Of a stretch of 64,000 nucleotides of DNA, positions 45,960 to 58,147 are shown piece by piece. The translations under genes and the position numbers were made by a program. The first letter of the stretch is position 1, and the number at the start of each line of letters is the position of its first letter. Under the pieces are notes generated by a model. The model had not been told where the DNA came from and searched no databases. It worked only from the letters and a program-made list of their open reading frames with translations. The DNA comes from Neoconidiobolus thromboides FSU 785 (taxonomy: Eukaryota; Entomophthoromycota; Entomophthoromycetes; Entomophthorales; Neoconidiobolaceae). Location of the stretch: positions 1 through 64,000 of the forward strand of contig MU626367.1 in the NCBI GenBank assembly GCA_025603075.1, given 5' to 3'.

Positions 45960-47606
45960 AAAATTCGTCGAATTTATTTTATTGTAAATATACAAATATA
46001 TAAATAAGGGTCAAAAACAAGTTTAAAAATAGTCGCATCCCTTTCATTAGTTTTATTTTAAATATATTATAACCAATTACTAAATTTAAATTGCTGAAAA
46101 TAAAGGGAAGTTTTTCTAGTACCTAAATCGTTTAGTAGGAAAGTCTACTATTTTTAAAAACTGAAAAGAGATTAATTTATTAACTTGCTCTTTAGTTTTA
46201 CACCAAATTACATTAGATTTTACAACTAATATGCAAAAGCTTAAGCAAACCAATCATTTTTAGAGTAGTAAATAACTTTTTGCTGTTCTCAACAAAATAG
46301 TTGTTTAATTTGAGCTAAATTAAAATTAAAAGTAAAATTAAAATGAATTTAATAATAATTCTGCTTACAAAAAACACCTTATTAAATTTAAAAGACTCAA
46401 ATATTTATTAAGGTGTTGTTTTTGAATTTTAGACATACCAGTATAACACTATGATAAGATAATAAATGACAAAAACAAATCATTAATAGATAAGATAAAA
46501 TATTAGTGGAAAAGAACACCTATAAGGATTATTAGTAGAATCTTTATAAACTCATAGCATGTGATTTTAGATCTAATAATAGTTTACTATTTCTGTACAA
46601 AACTTGTAGGTTAATTCGTAATGAAATTAATAATTATATTACAAGGATATATTAAATATCCTTGACAATTCGGATGTTTTTTAATATACTATATGACCTT
46701 CACAGCAGTTAATAGTATTTATAAAGCTACTTTTGACGATTTTTTGATTTAAAGACTAGAAAGTAACAAGAATGCTAAAATTAAGACTGTTTGCAGCTTA
46801 AAATAGCAAAGCTGCTCTCTTTCTTAATAAGTGTTATTACGTTCGAATTACTTAAGTCATTAAAGTAAAAACTTGTTTTTATTGCAGTAGATATCAGTTT
46901 TATTTTGATATTTTGATCGAATGATTTAACAATGCAAAATATAGATTTGTTTTTAGCCTTTGGCAATGGACAAATTTAAAGAATAACACTATAATTGACC
47001 GTAATTCTGTAAAATAACTCCACAAATTGTAATCTCTTTTTTAAATTCTTTTGGTCAAAACCATAAATTTTTAATTTTAATTTTATTAATTTATTTATGC
47101 TACTTTATAGACTCTTATTTTTTTGATTCTCCTCTTTTATTTTTGTATTTCCCCTAATTAGTTCATGTTAATTGAAAAATCCTTCGTTAATTTATTGCTC
47201 ATAACCATAGTCAAAAGGGAGGAATTAATTGGCTGATTTTGAGTTTGTTTGAAGCCGTTGTTACTTTTATTGGTTAGTAGAAAAAGAACTTTGCTTTAAT
47301 GATTTCACTACTAGAGCCAATCAATAGTCTAAGATTTGGGTTAATTGGGGATTTTAAGTTTGTCTCCGCCTTTAAATAGCTTTGAGTTTACCAATTAAAT
47401 CACTTATAGAGGTTAAGGCACTTCGAAAGAATTTATGGCTTGGTAATTAACAGATATTTTTATTTTTATTTTGTGATTTAATATAGTTCTAGTTTTCAAC
47501 TTACTATTAATCTTTCCGCTTTTTCATTTCTTATCTAGTAATTTAAATTTTTCTATTCAGCTAAAAATTCAACTAAATATATAGTATATAGAATTAATAC
47601 ATATTA
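45960..47606. other. Intergenic region upstream of RHO1
   Basis: About 1.65 kb, AT-rich, holding the RHO1 promoter at the right. No repeat family member, RNA gene or further exon was seen. Confidence 0.45.
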
Positions 47607-48395
<789 letters not shown>

Positions 48396-48640
48396 AAGTG
48401 AATAGTTTTGAAGAGGATACTAAAGTATTATAAGTAAGAGAAGGCCAACATACAAACTCTACTTCCATTTAAGCTACTATTTTAACGATCAATTACACTA
48501 GTTGTTTTCTTATTACAATTTTAATTTTTACCCTTACTTAACCTATAAAACCACCACTCAATTAATTTTACACATCTTTTATCCCCTTTTATTTGCTTTA
48601 ACTTTACATATTTCTTATTTTATAAAATACTAAACAGACT

Positions 48641-48642
48641 TG

Positions 48643-48672
<30 letters not shown>
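48641..48672. repeat. TGATAA microsatellite
   Basis: About five tandem TGATAA hexamers downstream of RHO1. Confidence 0.85.
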
Positions 48673-48674
<2 letters not shown>

Positions 48675-49283
48675 TGAGTAATTAAAGGACTATATTAAAC
48701 CCTCCAATTACTAAAAAATAAAGTGATAGTATCGTTTCATATAGAGTACTAGAATATTCATAAATAGCATCAATTAATTATAATTCATAACAATTTGTAC
48801 TTTAATCTTTAAAGTAAAATATATGCTCAACTTTGAAAAGTGGCACCTGATCTGAATTTGAATTTAAAGTTTAAAATTAACCAAGTTATTACTTTACTAT
48901 GTAAAGGCTGAATATCCCATTAATTAAAAGTAAAGAGGAAGGAAATTTTCAAAGTGATTCATTTTACCAAAGTGGTTTTGAAACAAGCCACAAGAGATTG
49001 TAAAGTTATGGAATTGAACTCAGTCTTCTTAATTTATAAATTTATAAATAATTCTGGAATTGATTATGATAAAAAACAAATAATAAAGAAACCCTTTAAG
49101 TATATAAATTTATATAGCCGAGTGTTAAAACATGTTTTTTTACTATTTTAAATAAATTATATTGTAAATATCTTTTGAATTTAGATTTTAATATTCAATT
49201 ATAGTAATTTTTCACCATACTTATTTTTTAGAATAAATTTAAAATTTCATAAGCTTTATTAGCATTTTTAAAAACAAACATAT

Positions 49284-49379
49284 GGGGATGTATTTTTGTT
49301 CAAGAATTTTACTAACAATTTTTCCGTTCAAATAGGGCTTAAAAAATGAAAAAAGTAATGAAACCAAAAAAACATCCCC
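49284..49379 (+). mobile_element. Foldback/MITE-like element (~97 bp)
   Basis: Well-preserved copy running GGGGATGT to ACATCCCC, flanked by ATAT on both sides. The central AGCGCT reads AGGGCT here. Confidence 0.92.
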
Positions 49380-50030
49380 ATATTTTAAATTTACAAATTT
49401 TGTATAATTTAAACAATCAAATTTATATTGCGATTGATATAATTGAATTATATACTTATTTAAAAATAATTCAAAAGAAACAATACCTCAAATGTTCTAT
49501 AATAATAAAATTATAAAAAAAATAAGGTAGTATAGTTTAAAAAAAATTATAAAAAAGTATACAAAAAACCATTAAAAATATTTTTTGATTCAAAAATAAC
49601 TGTTTAGTTATAATCAAGCTATGTTAAATCATTCAAATTTAAAATTTAAGTTTTAAATTGTTTAATCAGGACTAATAATACTATATCAGTATTTAATATA
49701 AACCCAGTTTTTTTCAGCTTTTCTAGCTTAAAAAATTAAGGTTGTTAATTTTTTAATATTTTTTGTGTTATTACTTATTAAATTATCATTATTATTATTT
49801 AATAAATTAATATTATTTTATAATATACTTTTATTATTTTATTAATGAATATATTTATTTTTATTATACTTGTTTTTATTGTTTTATACGATTTAATAAA
49901 CATTTTATACTTATGAACTATAATTTGTTTTAATTATATAAATTAAAAATTATTAATTATCAACTTTATTTAACATTACAATATTGTGGATAGCAGTTAT
50001 TTCTACTTAAAATGTAACATTTCATTATAT

Positions 50031-50126
50031 GGGAGTGTTTTTTTTGAGTTCATTATTTTTCTATTTTTAAGTGCTATTTAAGTGGAAAATTTGTTAGTAA
50101 AATTCTTAAATACAAAAATGCATCCC
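50031..50126 (-). mobile_element. Foldback/MITE-like element (~96 bp)
   Basis: Reverse-oriented copy running GGGAGTGT to GCATCCC. Its right end abuts the LTR-like element starting at 50130, whose target duplication CTAT begins at the last C of this element. Confidence 0.9.
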
Positions 50127-50129
50127 TAT

Positions 50130-50596
50130 TGTGAAATATCGCTTTGTCAGCCCCATGGTTAATTATAGTATAACAATCGCCTAAGCTGTCGTGTTCTCGA
50201 TTATAGAGACAATTAGTCTCATGCTCTTATTCTGATTTGTTAAGAGAATTTCTATCTTCTTCGTCTCAAAGAATATTCTCCCGTCGTTTTGATATTTATA
50301 CTTATTGGAGTATAAAAGAGATTCTAAAACATAATAGCTTGAGGCTTTTTAACTGAATTATTCCTTGATACCTTGAACATTTAATAAAGCCACTAAGTTT
50401 GCTTAACAGTATTTTACGTAGATTTTACATTAGTATTGTCTATTCTATTTGTCTTATATAGCTTGTAACCTATTACGTGCTATTCCTCATAATCCAAGTC
50501 TATCTTAGTCACATAAACTAAGACCTTTCGACTTATAGTGTACTCAACCCAGCAATAGCTGTCCTTGACTCCAAACACTGAGTACCAGATTTCACA
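50130..50596. mobile_element. Solo-LTR-like element, copy 2 (467 bp)
   Basis: End-to-end homologue of 35608-36070, beginning TGTGAAAT and ending ATTTCACA. It is bounded by a perfect 4-bp direct repeat CTAT (50126-50129 and 50597-50600), consistent with an integrase target duplication. The TATA-like GAGTATAAAAGAG and the later AATAAAG are conserved. No coding sequence is inside or beside it, so it is probably a solo LTR left after recombination. Confidence 0.8.
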
Positions 50597-51082
50597 CTAT
50601 ATAGTAAAATTTTAAACTTTGTTTATATGTATAACTTTTTGTTATAATTTTTTTTCTACCTTTTAGCTTTTTACAATTAATATAAAATAAGTAGGCTTTG
50701 AGCATTAAATTTAATAACCCTTACTAATTTAATTTTATATTTAATTGCAGTATAATATAACAATATAACAATATAACTTAGTTTACTAAATAGTTTTTTA
50801 TATTTAATATTAACAAACTTTTTATATTTTTTAAGTATTATGTTTTTTGATAAAAAAATAATCTTAATCTGATTCAATCTTTATTTTTTCATGTTTTTAT
50901 TTAAAATAACTTTATTGTTAAATTTTAAAATATATACATGTGTTTAACTTTTTTTAACCCTTAAGCATTGTTTGGGTAAAAAGAATTTCAACAAGATTCT
51001 TAAAGACAAAAAGATATGTTTATACATTAATAATGCTCCTATTTTATTTTTATTAGCTTTTCTAGTTTACTAGCATAATATA

Positions 51083-51166
51083 GGGATGTTTTTTTATTAC
51101 TTTTTCATTAGCGTTATTTGAGTGGAAAGATTGTTAGTAAAATTCTTAAATAAAAAATACATCCAC
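51083..51166 (-). mobile_element. Foldback/MITE-like element, shortened copy
   Basis: Reverse-oriented 84-bp copy running GGGATGT to ACATCCAC. The segment left of the central palindrome is partly deleted (CATTAGCGTTATTTGAGTGG). Confidence 0.82.
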
Positions 51167-52211
51167 ATATTTTGATATTTATTTTGTTTTTTTAAAAAGC
51201 TGAAGTTACATATAATTTACATATAAATTAATATTAAATATTTACAAACTAATTTAGTTATGAACCTTGTATTTTTATGTATAGTATTAATATTTTTATA
51301 ATATATTTGAAATAATTCTAAGTTTTTTGATCAAAAAATAGTAGTTATTGATTGGAGCAGATATTAATCTTAGATCAGTATAAAAATTATTTTCATGTAA
51401 AAATATTTTGATGTTGCAATCTTATACCCCTACAACTAATTTTTCATAAAGTACCATATCGCAAGTTATTGAAAAATTAATAGTATATATAATCAAACAT
51501 ACTCTATTAATAAATAAATACCTTATAATTTCACATAACCAAATTTTATACTAAGTTAATAACAAAAAAGCTATTAACCTAAGAATAAATGATAGTATTC
51601 AAAAATAACTCACTTTAAACCAGCTTAAATTGAATCTTACAGTTAATTTTTATTGTTGAAAAAGTAAGCTTAAACTGCATAAAAGAGAGGAGGAGAATGG
51701 GAATTGGCTTTAATAACCGCTTTTTAAAAAATGTCATAAATTTTTATCCTGGAAAATTAATTTCCCTTAGTTATGATGTCATTTCTTAAAAATTAGCCAA
51801 ATAAAAATTGGGTGGGGAAAGCTGATGAAAAAATATTTTTCAAAAATGTCAAAAAATAGATTGCTATTTACCAAATTTAGGAGGTGCAAAGTAATTTGTA
51901 ATTTTTCAAACAATTTGAAACTTAATAACAAATTATATTGATTTAATTAATCCTTTAATTTGTCAATAAGTGATCAATTTTTAACAATCCCATTGATTTG
52001 AAAAAATATGATCCAAACAGAGAATTTATTAATTTTAATAGAGATAAGCTTTTGTAATTTCATTGGCTCTTAAAAATCACATTCTTTTGATATCTATTTA
52101 AGGGAGAATCCAAAAAAAGAGTATATAAATCAAAATAAACATAAAACTAAAAGAATTTAATTTAAAATAAAACAAAAATAAAAATAATTTCAAAAAAATA
52201 ACGACAGCAAT

Positions 52212-52886
52212 ATGTTAACTAAATTAAAGCAATTTAAATCCCTTTATCAAAGTAAAGCAGGGATAAGTATGACATCCAGTTTACCAGCCATTAATTATCC
52301 AACATCCAATTACAAACCCGCTTATTTAAGAAATACCTTATTATTAATAGCTGGTTTAGTTGCTCCAAGCTTGTATTATAGTACTAAATCAACATCAAAC
52401 TCTGGTATAAAATTAGAACCTTACAACTTACCTGTTATTTCAAAACATAAAATCCAACTTGAAGCTAATGAAGAAGTCACTTTACTCAGTAAATTACAAA
52501 CTCAATTATTCCCAACCTCTACTCATTTAACCAAACAAACATTAAAAAGAGAAGATTTAATTCAAGCTGAGTTCAGCGGTAAATTAACTAAAGTTTATTA
52601 TATGGGTGCCAATGTTTGTGGTCATAAAGGAATTATTCATGGAGGTTTATTAGCTACTTTATTACAAGAAGCTACTAGAGAATTTGCTGGTTTTACAGAT
52701 CCTAAGGTTAATGTTAAATATTCTGTTAATTATAGAAGACCAGCATTCTCGGATCAACCTTTAATTGTTATGGCTCAACCTCCGGTTAATTCTGTTGATG
52801 GAGTTACTATTAAGGCTGCTATTATGGATCAAAATGGTCAAGTGTTAACAGATATTATTACCACGTTTCCAGGCCAAAAGATTTAA
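52212..52886 (+). CDS. Hotdog-fold thioesterase-like protein, membrane-anchored (second copy)
   Basis: Single exon of 224 residues with the same layout as the protein at 27823-28575. It has a basic, Ser/Lys-rich N-terminus, a hydrophobic segment at about residues 41-56 (NTLLLIAGLVAPSLYY), a ~60-residue linker, and a C-terminal hotdog domain. The central helix reads HKGIIHGGLLATLLQEA, with HGG at 143-145. The usual Asp of the LLDE motif is Gln here, leaving only the following Glu153, so activity may be altered. VNYRRPAFSDQPLIV and the final QNGQVLTDIITTF strands fit the PaaI/THEM4-type fold. It is presumably a mitochondrial acyl-CoA thioesterase or a relative of unknown substrate. Confidence 0.78.
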   Translation: MLTKLKQFKSLYQSKAGISMTSSLPAINYPTSNYKPAYLRNTLLLIAGLVAPSLYYSTKSTSNSGIKLEPYNLPVISKHKIQLEANEEVTLLSKLQTQLFPTSTHLTKQTLKREDLIQAEFSGKLTKVYYMGANVCGHKGIIHGGLLATLLQEATREFAGFTDPKVNVKYSVNYRRPAFSDQPLIVMAQPPVNSVDGVTIKAAIMDQNGQVLTDIITTFPGQKI

Positions 52887-53294
52887 GTTGATGCGGTTGG
52901 TTTACTTTTTTTTTATCTCTCTTGTTTCTATTTTTAATGGTTTAATACTATATCTCCTCCACTTTACTCCTCCTTCTTTTGTTTACTAACTATAATAAAC
53001 TATTTCTTGTTGGAATTGAACTTATATTTATTTCGTTATCTTATTAAATTCCCTGTTATTGTATCTATTTTTATTAATAAAATTAATCTATCGGTTATCA
53101 GGTTTTACCGGTTTTTAAGTTTAAGTCAATTGATCATTGAATTGAATCATGTTATTACTATAGATAATAAACAAAAATAGTTTATCATATCTATTATTAT
53201 AACATTCAATTATATATTTACAAGTAAAAATTAATTTTTTATTATACGTTTTACTTATTTGTTTTATTAATATATAGTATAAGTCAAACTATTT

Positions 53295-53392
53295 GGGGAT
53301 GTTTTTTCTGGCTTCATTACTTTTTCCATCTTTTAAGCATTATCTGAACGGAAAAATTGTTAGTAAAATTCTTAAATACAAAAATACATCCC
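53295..53392 (-). mobile_element. Foldback/MITE-like element (~97 bp)
   Basis: Reverse-oriented complete copy running GGGGATGT to ACATCCC. CTATTT lies just outside the left end and follows from the final C at the right. Confidence 0.9.
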
Positions 53393-53637
53393 TATTTTCT
53401 ATTTTCTATTTTTATTCTACATAACCAACGATATGAATGTATTTATTGTTCATACAAAATTAATACTTCAAATTATAACTATTAAATCAATTTACATATG
53501 ATATTAATTATCTATGATACTCATATAAGGTAAATAATAATAATAAATTATATCCTTGTTTTATATGGGAAACAATTAAATAGTTCAAACTACTAATTTG
53601 AGATCAATAAAAGACACTCAACATAAAAGTATAACAT

Positions 53638-53729
53638 GGGGATGATTTTTTAGTTTCGTTACTTTTTCCATATTTTAAGTGCTATTTGAGCAAAAAGATT
53701 GTTAATAAAATTCTTAAAAATACATTCAC
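53638..53729 (-). mobile_element. Foldback/MITE-like element (~92 bp)
   Basis: Reverse-oriented copy running GGGGATGA to ACATTCAC, with TTAAGTGCTATTTGAGC and TTAATAAAATTCTTAAA. Confidence 0.85.
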
Positions 53730-53872
53730 ACATAATAAACAAACACAATAACATCAAGAAATCTTACCATGAAAATTAAAAGCTTAAATTGAAAAACTAA
53801 ACGTTAAACATCAAAAACTAGATATTGTAGAAAATGTTGCTTTATTTCTCAAGTCTTTATACCTTTAACTCT

Positions 53873-54379
53873 TTAGACAGCATCATTTCTTAAACTAATA
53901 TATTCAATAACGTCTTTAACAGTTTTAATTTCAACTGAATCATGTTCCGGTATTTCAATAGAAAACTCTTCTTCAACTGCCATAATAACTTCAACTGTAT
54001 CTAAACTATCCAATTTTAAATCTTTGGTTAAATGGGCTTCAGCAGTGAGCTAAAAAAGAGAGAGAAAGGATTAATTATTGTCTTATGAATGAAAAAAATA
54101 AACTTGTTATAGAAGTATGATTAAAATAAAAAATTATTATCATTAATTATAAAGCTAATAGAATAGTAATTAATGGAATATAAAAAAACTTACTAAACCT
54201 TGATCAACTTTATCGAAGTCCTTCAATAAATCTAAAACTCTTTCTTGAATTATTAACTTTGGGTTACCACTTGGAGCACCATAAAAACGTAAACTTTGAT
54301 TATTTACAATCATATTGGATTTCATTAAATTCTTTCCATTGAATAATTTTAAACTGGCTAAAGATCTCAAATAACGCAT
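53873..54379 (-). CDS. ACP1: Mitochondrial acyl carrier protein
   Basis: Two exons, 54194-54379 and 53873-54049, with a 144-nt intron, giving 120 residues. The N-terminal ~35 residues are basic and free of acidic residues, as in a mitochondrial presequence. The mature domain has VLDLLKDFDKVD, then LTKDLKLDSLDTVEVIMAVEEEF with the phosphopantetheine-accepting Ser77 in a canonical DSLD motif, and a final IKTVKDVIEYI helix. The acidic helix 2 needed to dock fatty-acid-synthase enzymes is intact. It carries acyl chains for mitochondrial type II fatty acid synthesis and lipoate, and it also serves complex I and Fe-S assembly. A divergent paralogue lies at 10930-11351. Confidence 0.95.
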
Positions 54380-54733
54380 CTTTTATTGTTCTATTTTAGT
54401 TGTATAGAAAGTAGTTTAATCAAAAATTATGTTGTTAGATTATCTTAGATTTCGAAGTCTGGTTTTTGAAATTTTGAGCTAAATTTAAAGTTTGTTACTT
54501 GATTGAAGTTTATTGGACAATACAGTGAAGTTGTTATTTTATTGGTTCAAATCACTCAATAAAATTAGAATCCCATTCCAATTATCTTCTTATAATTGGG
54601 TATTATTTTTCAACTTAATTTTTCCAAACAAAATCAAATTAATTTTGTATTATAATCTTCAAGAATTCACTTTATTAGCCTGATCTTTAATGTATCTTCC
54701 ATATGTAAACCCAATTTCAAATTTAAAGATATA

Positions 54734-54830
54734 GGGGGGGGGTTTTTTGGTTCCATCACTTTTTCTATTTTTTAAGCGCTATTTAAGTGGAAAAATTATT
54801 AGTAAAATTCTTAAACAAAAACACATCCCC
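54734..54830 (-). mobile_element. Foldback/MITE-like element (~97 bp)
   Basis: Reverse-oriented copy whose left end has become a run of nine G residues. The right end ACATCCCC is intact. ATAT lies on both sides. Confidence 0.9.
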
Positions 54831-54964
54831 ATATCTTAATGAGTTAGTATTATGAAACATTTAGGTCCATTATAATAAGAGCTGTTTATATATTGACTAC
54901 TAATACTTAATTTGTAATTGGGTTAAAAATTAATTATTGTATTATTATTTTGAAAACAATAAAT

Positions 54965-55062
54965 GGGGGTGTTTTTTTGGCTTCATTATTTTTTCCATCT
55001 TTTAAGTGCCATTTAAGTAGAATAATTATTAGTAAAATTCTTAAATACAAAAATACATTCTC
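54965..55062 (-). mobile_element. Foldback/MITE-like element (~98 bp)
   Basis: Reverse-oriented copy running GGGGGTGT to ACATTCTC. CAATAA occurs next to both ends. Confidence 0.88.
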
Positions 55063-55113
55063 AATAATAAAGTAACTTGTCTTAAAACTTTTATTTCAAT
55101 AAACATAATATAG

Positions 55114-56251
55114 TTAATCCAGTAATAAACTGTTTTTTAAATCCAAAGGTAACATAATAAATTCCAAATCAGTAGTAGTGATCCCATCAATAAATTTGTA
55201 GCACATCATAATACTACATAATTGACTAACCTGAAAGAAAAATATACCATCTAAATAATGCTTAAAGGATTGACATAGTGGTATTGATAATAAAGATAAA
55301 AATAACAAGCCTGATAAATAGAATAAATAACCTATAACAATATCGCCTAAACAATAATAACAATAATTAATAATAGTAATAATAGTAATAATAGTAAAAT
55401 AAAATTAATGGCTAATATTATATTACTATTTAATAGATAGAATTTACCTAATGCCCATCGGTTTTCAATATAATAAAAAGTAAAACATAATTGAGATATC
55501 ATATATAATGTAATTAATAAATTGGGTAATAATAAATGAAGAAACCATAATAAAGATGGGTTTTTGGAATCTAATCCCCCCATGTTTTTAATAGTCAATA
55601 TACTAATTAAAAACATTATTAAAAATAAACTTAATGAAATGAGCTTGATGTACTAAGAATAATAATATTAATGTTAATGTCAGTTTAAGGATATAATAAT
55701 GAAGAACTTACTAAATTGATTCGATTAACTTTTAATATGAATGGAAAATTTAACAATCCAGTTAAAAATAAAAAGATTGATAAACTTAAATTCAAAGAAG
55801 TATTTAAAAGTACTAAAAACTATAATAATGTTATTAGTTTCATATAACAATACAATGTCTAATTAAACTTACTGTATAAAACCCTGAATTTGATGGTATG
55901 ATATTTGTAATAGTTACTGAATCCACAGTCAACATAAATAAATAGAAATAAAAAAAAATTATCATATTTTTAATCACTAGTAATTTGTCATTAATAAAAA
56001 AGTAATTTATTATAATATTACTAATACTTACCTTCTGTCATTGTTTTCTTTTTTAAATTATATAAAATAATTGACAACATAATAAAAGCAATTAAATAAA
56101 TAAAAAAATAACAATATTCAAATAGATAGGAATTAAACCATTGATAAGTACGAGTATAACATTTGGTTGATAAGCCGGTGGAATTGTTGAGTAAATTACA
56201 AATACTTAATGCACTTGAATCACATACTTCAATGTAACTACCAAATTTCAT
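55114..56251 (-). CDS. CHS7: Chitin synthase export chaperone
   Basis: Five exons, 56032-56251, 55873-55976, 55712-55819, 55448-55652 and 55114-55346, giving 289 residues. CHS7 is an ER membrane protein with about seven helices that lets chitin synthase leave the ER. Family features are the N-terminus MKFGSYIEVCDSSALSICNL, with Cys residues in the luminal head, then CYTRTYQ before the first helix, ENRWALGD (joined across introns) between helices, and the strongly conserved C-terminal FKHYLDGIFFFQ...MMCYKFIDGITTTDLEF. Intron 4 (101 nt) is about twice the local norm and carries TAT/TAC-type simple repeats. The probable client, the chitin synthase at 38035-42602, lies in the same window. It is divergent from the shugoshin-like gene. 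Confidence 0.93.
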
Positions 56252-56882
56252 CTTCTCTTTATTATTTTTATTGTTTTATGTTTTATAGTTGTGATTATTA
56301 ATTTTACTATTTGTATTTACTTTTTATATTTATATTGCTTTTTTTACTCTTTACATTTTGTAAGTTTCAAAAGACAATTTTTAGTGTAATGGAATTATTA
56401 GGCTTGCGTCAAATCATTTTTTATGCTACAAAATTGTTAAATGCTACCTTTTCTTTTTTTAGTATTTTGAAAAATTTGAACTAAATTTAATTCATTCTTT
56501 TGAAACTATTAAGAAATAATAAAATTGTATTTTTATTATTGTTTATTATTAGAAATAGTAATTATGATAATAATAAAAATTTATGGCAGTGATGAAGAGG
56601 ATAATAATGATATTAGTAATGTTAAAAGTTGAATCTCTATTATCAAACTCTTTATTTGAATATGTTAATCAATTTTTTTAATAAAAGTTGATCTTTTAAA
56701 AATAAACGTGACTGTTTTACAATTTTCTATCATAATTCAACCAATCACCTTAATTTGACTATTTGAAAATTTGCAGTCTACCAAATTATTATCACTTTCA
56801 TAATATTTTCTTCATTCTTTTTTTAATCAATTTACTTCAACTCAACCAAAGAAAAAGAAAAGGCCGAAATTAACTCTCTCTA
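56252..56882. promoter_or_regulatory. Divergent promoter region between CHS7 and the shugoshin-like gene
   Basis: 631 bp between two start codons on opposite strands, so it must serve both genes. AT-rich, with no specific binding motif recognised. Confidence 0.4.
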
Positions 56883-58147
56883 ATGTCCAAATACAAATCT
56901 CTCCATAAAAGAGACGAATTATTCTCCACCACAGGTCTTCCAAAACCATATAAAAAGAAAGAAGAAGTTATAAAATATCAACCATATTTAGATAAGTTTG
57001 CTGATAAAAGGTATCGTCAATATGAAGGTAAGAAAAGATTGGAATAAATCATATTAAGATTTAAGATTTATTAATTAAATTTCTTTATTTTATAGAATTA
57101 ATAAAAAACCTTAAAACAAAAAATAGCGAGTTAGCTAGGTAAGTATTATCTTTTATAGTCATCAATTCATAAATAAACCTATTAATAATCTCCTACAGAA
57201 GCCATAATCACTCCAAACTCCATCGTCAAAAACTAGAAACAGAAAACACTTCATTGAAAGTACAATCTGTGGAGCTTTCTTTATCGCTTAATCAATCTAA
57301 TCTCAAAATTCAAGAATTAGAAAGTAAATTAAGTTTACAGAATATAGTGATTCAAGATTTATTATTAAAACAAAGTAATATGATTAAGATGATTAAACAA
57401 CAAGGATTGGATTTATTAAATGTATCTAAGAATACTAAAAAAGTGAATTTGGAATTCTGCAAAAAATTAAACTTACCAATTACTGACTTATTGTCACCAT
57501 TGGTATCCTTGGAATTGAGTAATAACAATAGCTTGAATACGGAAAATGGAATTGATAAAGAGGATGGTGTGGATAAAAGTATTGAGCTTCCGCCTTTGGA
57601 AAGCTTGAGCTTAACGGATAAGGAGCAACTTAATTTTGTATCTTTCAATGAAAACAATGAGAAGCAGATAGTTAAATTAAGTAATCAAATGAACAGTACA
57701 GAAAGAGAAAGTTTATCAGCTAGAGAAAGAAATAAAATTACAATTGAAAGTAGAAATAATCTACAAGATGTAGAAAGAAACGATTTAAAAACTGTGAAGA
57801 GAAAAGATCTACAAAGTGAAGATATTAATAAATCACAAATACAACTTAGTGAACAATTAAAAGTAAATAAAAAGGGTTCGGGTTTATCTGTAGTTCCAAT
57901 TAATAAAAAGAAAATGGAGGAGATGAGGGTAAACAAAAGAAAAGAAAAAGAAGAAAAAGAAGAAAAAGAAGAAAAAGAAGAAGAAAAGGGAGAAGAAGAA
58001 GAAAAGGGAGAAGAAGAAGAAAAAGTAGAAGTAGAAAAATGTTCACGTAATTTAAGAAAACAAAAAAGGATCAATTATACTATTTTAAAGGGCAAAATGT
58101 TTTTTAAAGCTGGATCAAGACGTGCTAGGAAATTAATGAAAACCTAA
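56883..58147 (+). CDS. Shugoshin-like coiled-coil protein
   Basis: Three exons, 56883-57027, 57096-57138 and 57199-58147, giving 378 residues. After a basic N-terminus comes a long coiled coil (about residues 65-120, LETENTSLKVQSVELSLSLN and IQELESKLSLQ). A Ser/Asn-rich middle follows, then a Lys/Glu tract of EEKEEK repeats near residues 310-345. A short basic C-terminal box, CSRNLRKQKRINYTILKGKM, resembles the shugoshin C-terminal motif that binds phosphorylated H2A and recruits protection of centromeric cohesin. N-terminal coiled coil plus C-terminal basic box is the shugoshin plan, but sequence identity is low, so other chromosomal coiled-coil proteins remain possible. It converges on the active histone deacetylase gene, with about 200 bp between stops. 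Confidence 0.6.

Larger units (their letters stand above)
48396..52211. other. Gene-poor, repeat-containing region
   Basis: 3.8 kb without a recognised gene. It contains a TGATAA microsatellite at 48641-48672, foldback copies at 49284, 50031 and 51083, and the second LTR-like element at 50130-50596. A heavily decayed foldback trace may lie near 50940-51030. The right end is the leader of the second hotdog gene. Confidence 0.5.
52887..53872. other. Intergenic region with two foldback elements
   Basis: This lies between the convergent hotdog and ACP genes. Two reverse-oriented foldback copies are present, at 53295 and 53638. Nothing else was recognised. Confidence 0.45.
54380..55113. other. 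Spacer with two foldback elements
   Basis: About 730 bp between the ACP start and the CHS7 stop. It holds the ACP promoter and foldback copies at 54734 and 54965. Confidence 0.45.

Noticed and set aside
48954-49151. 65-codon plus-strand open frame downstream of RHO1
   Set aside because: Starts without ATG, has no domain, and lies in repeat-rich non-coding DNA.
57685-58074. Ser/Phe-rich minus-strand open frame
   Set aside because: It is the antisense of the Lys/Glu-rich tract of the shugoshin-like gene.
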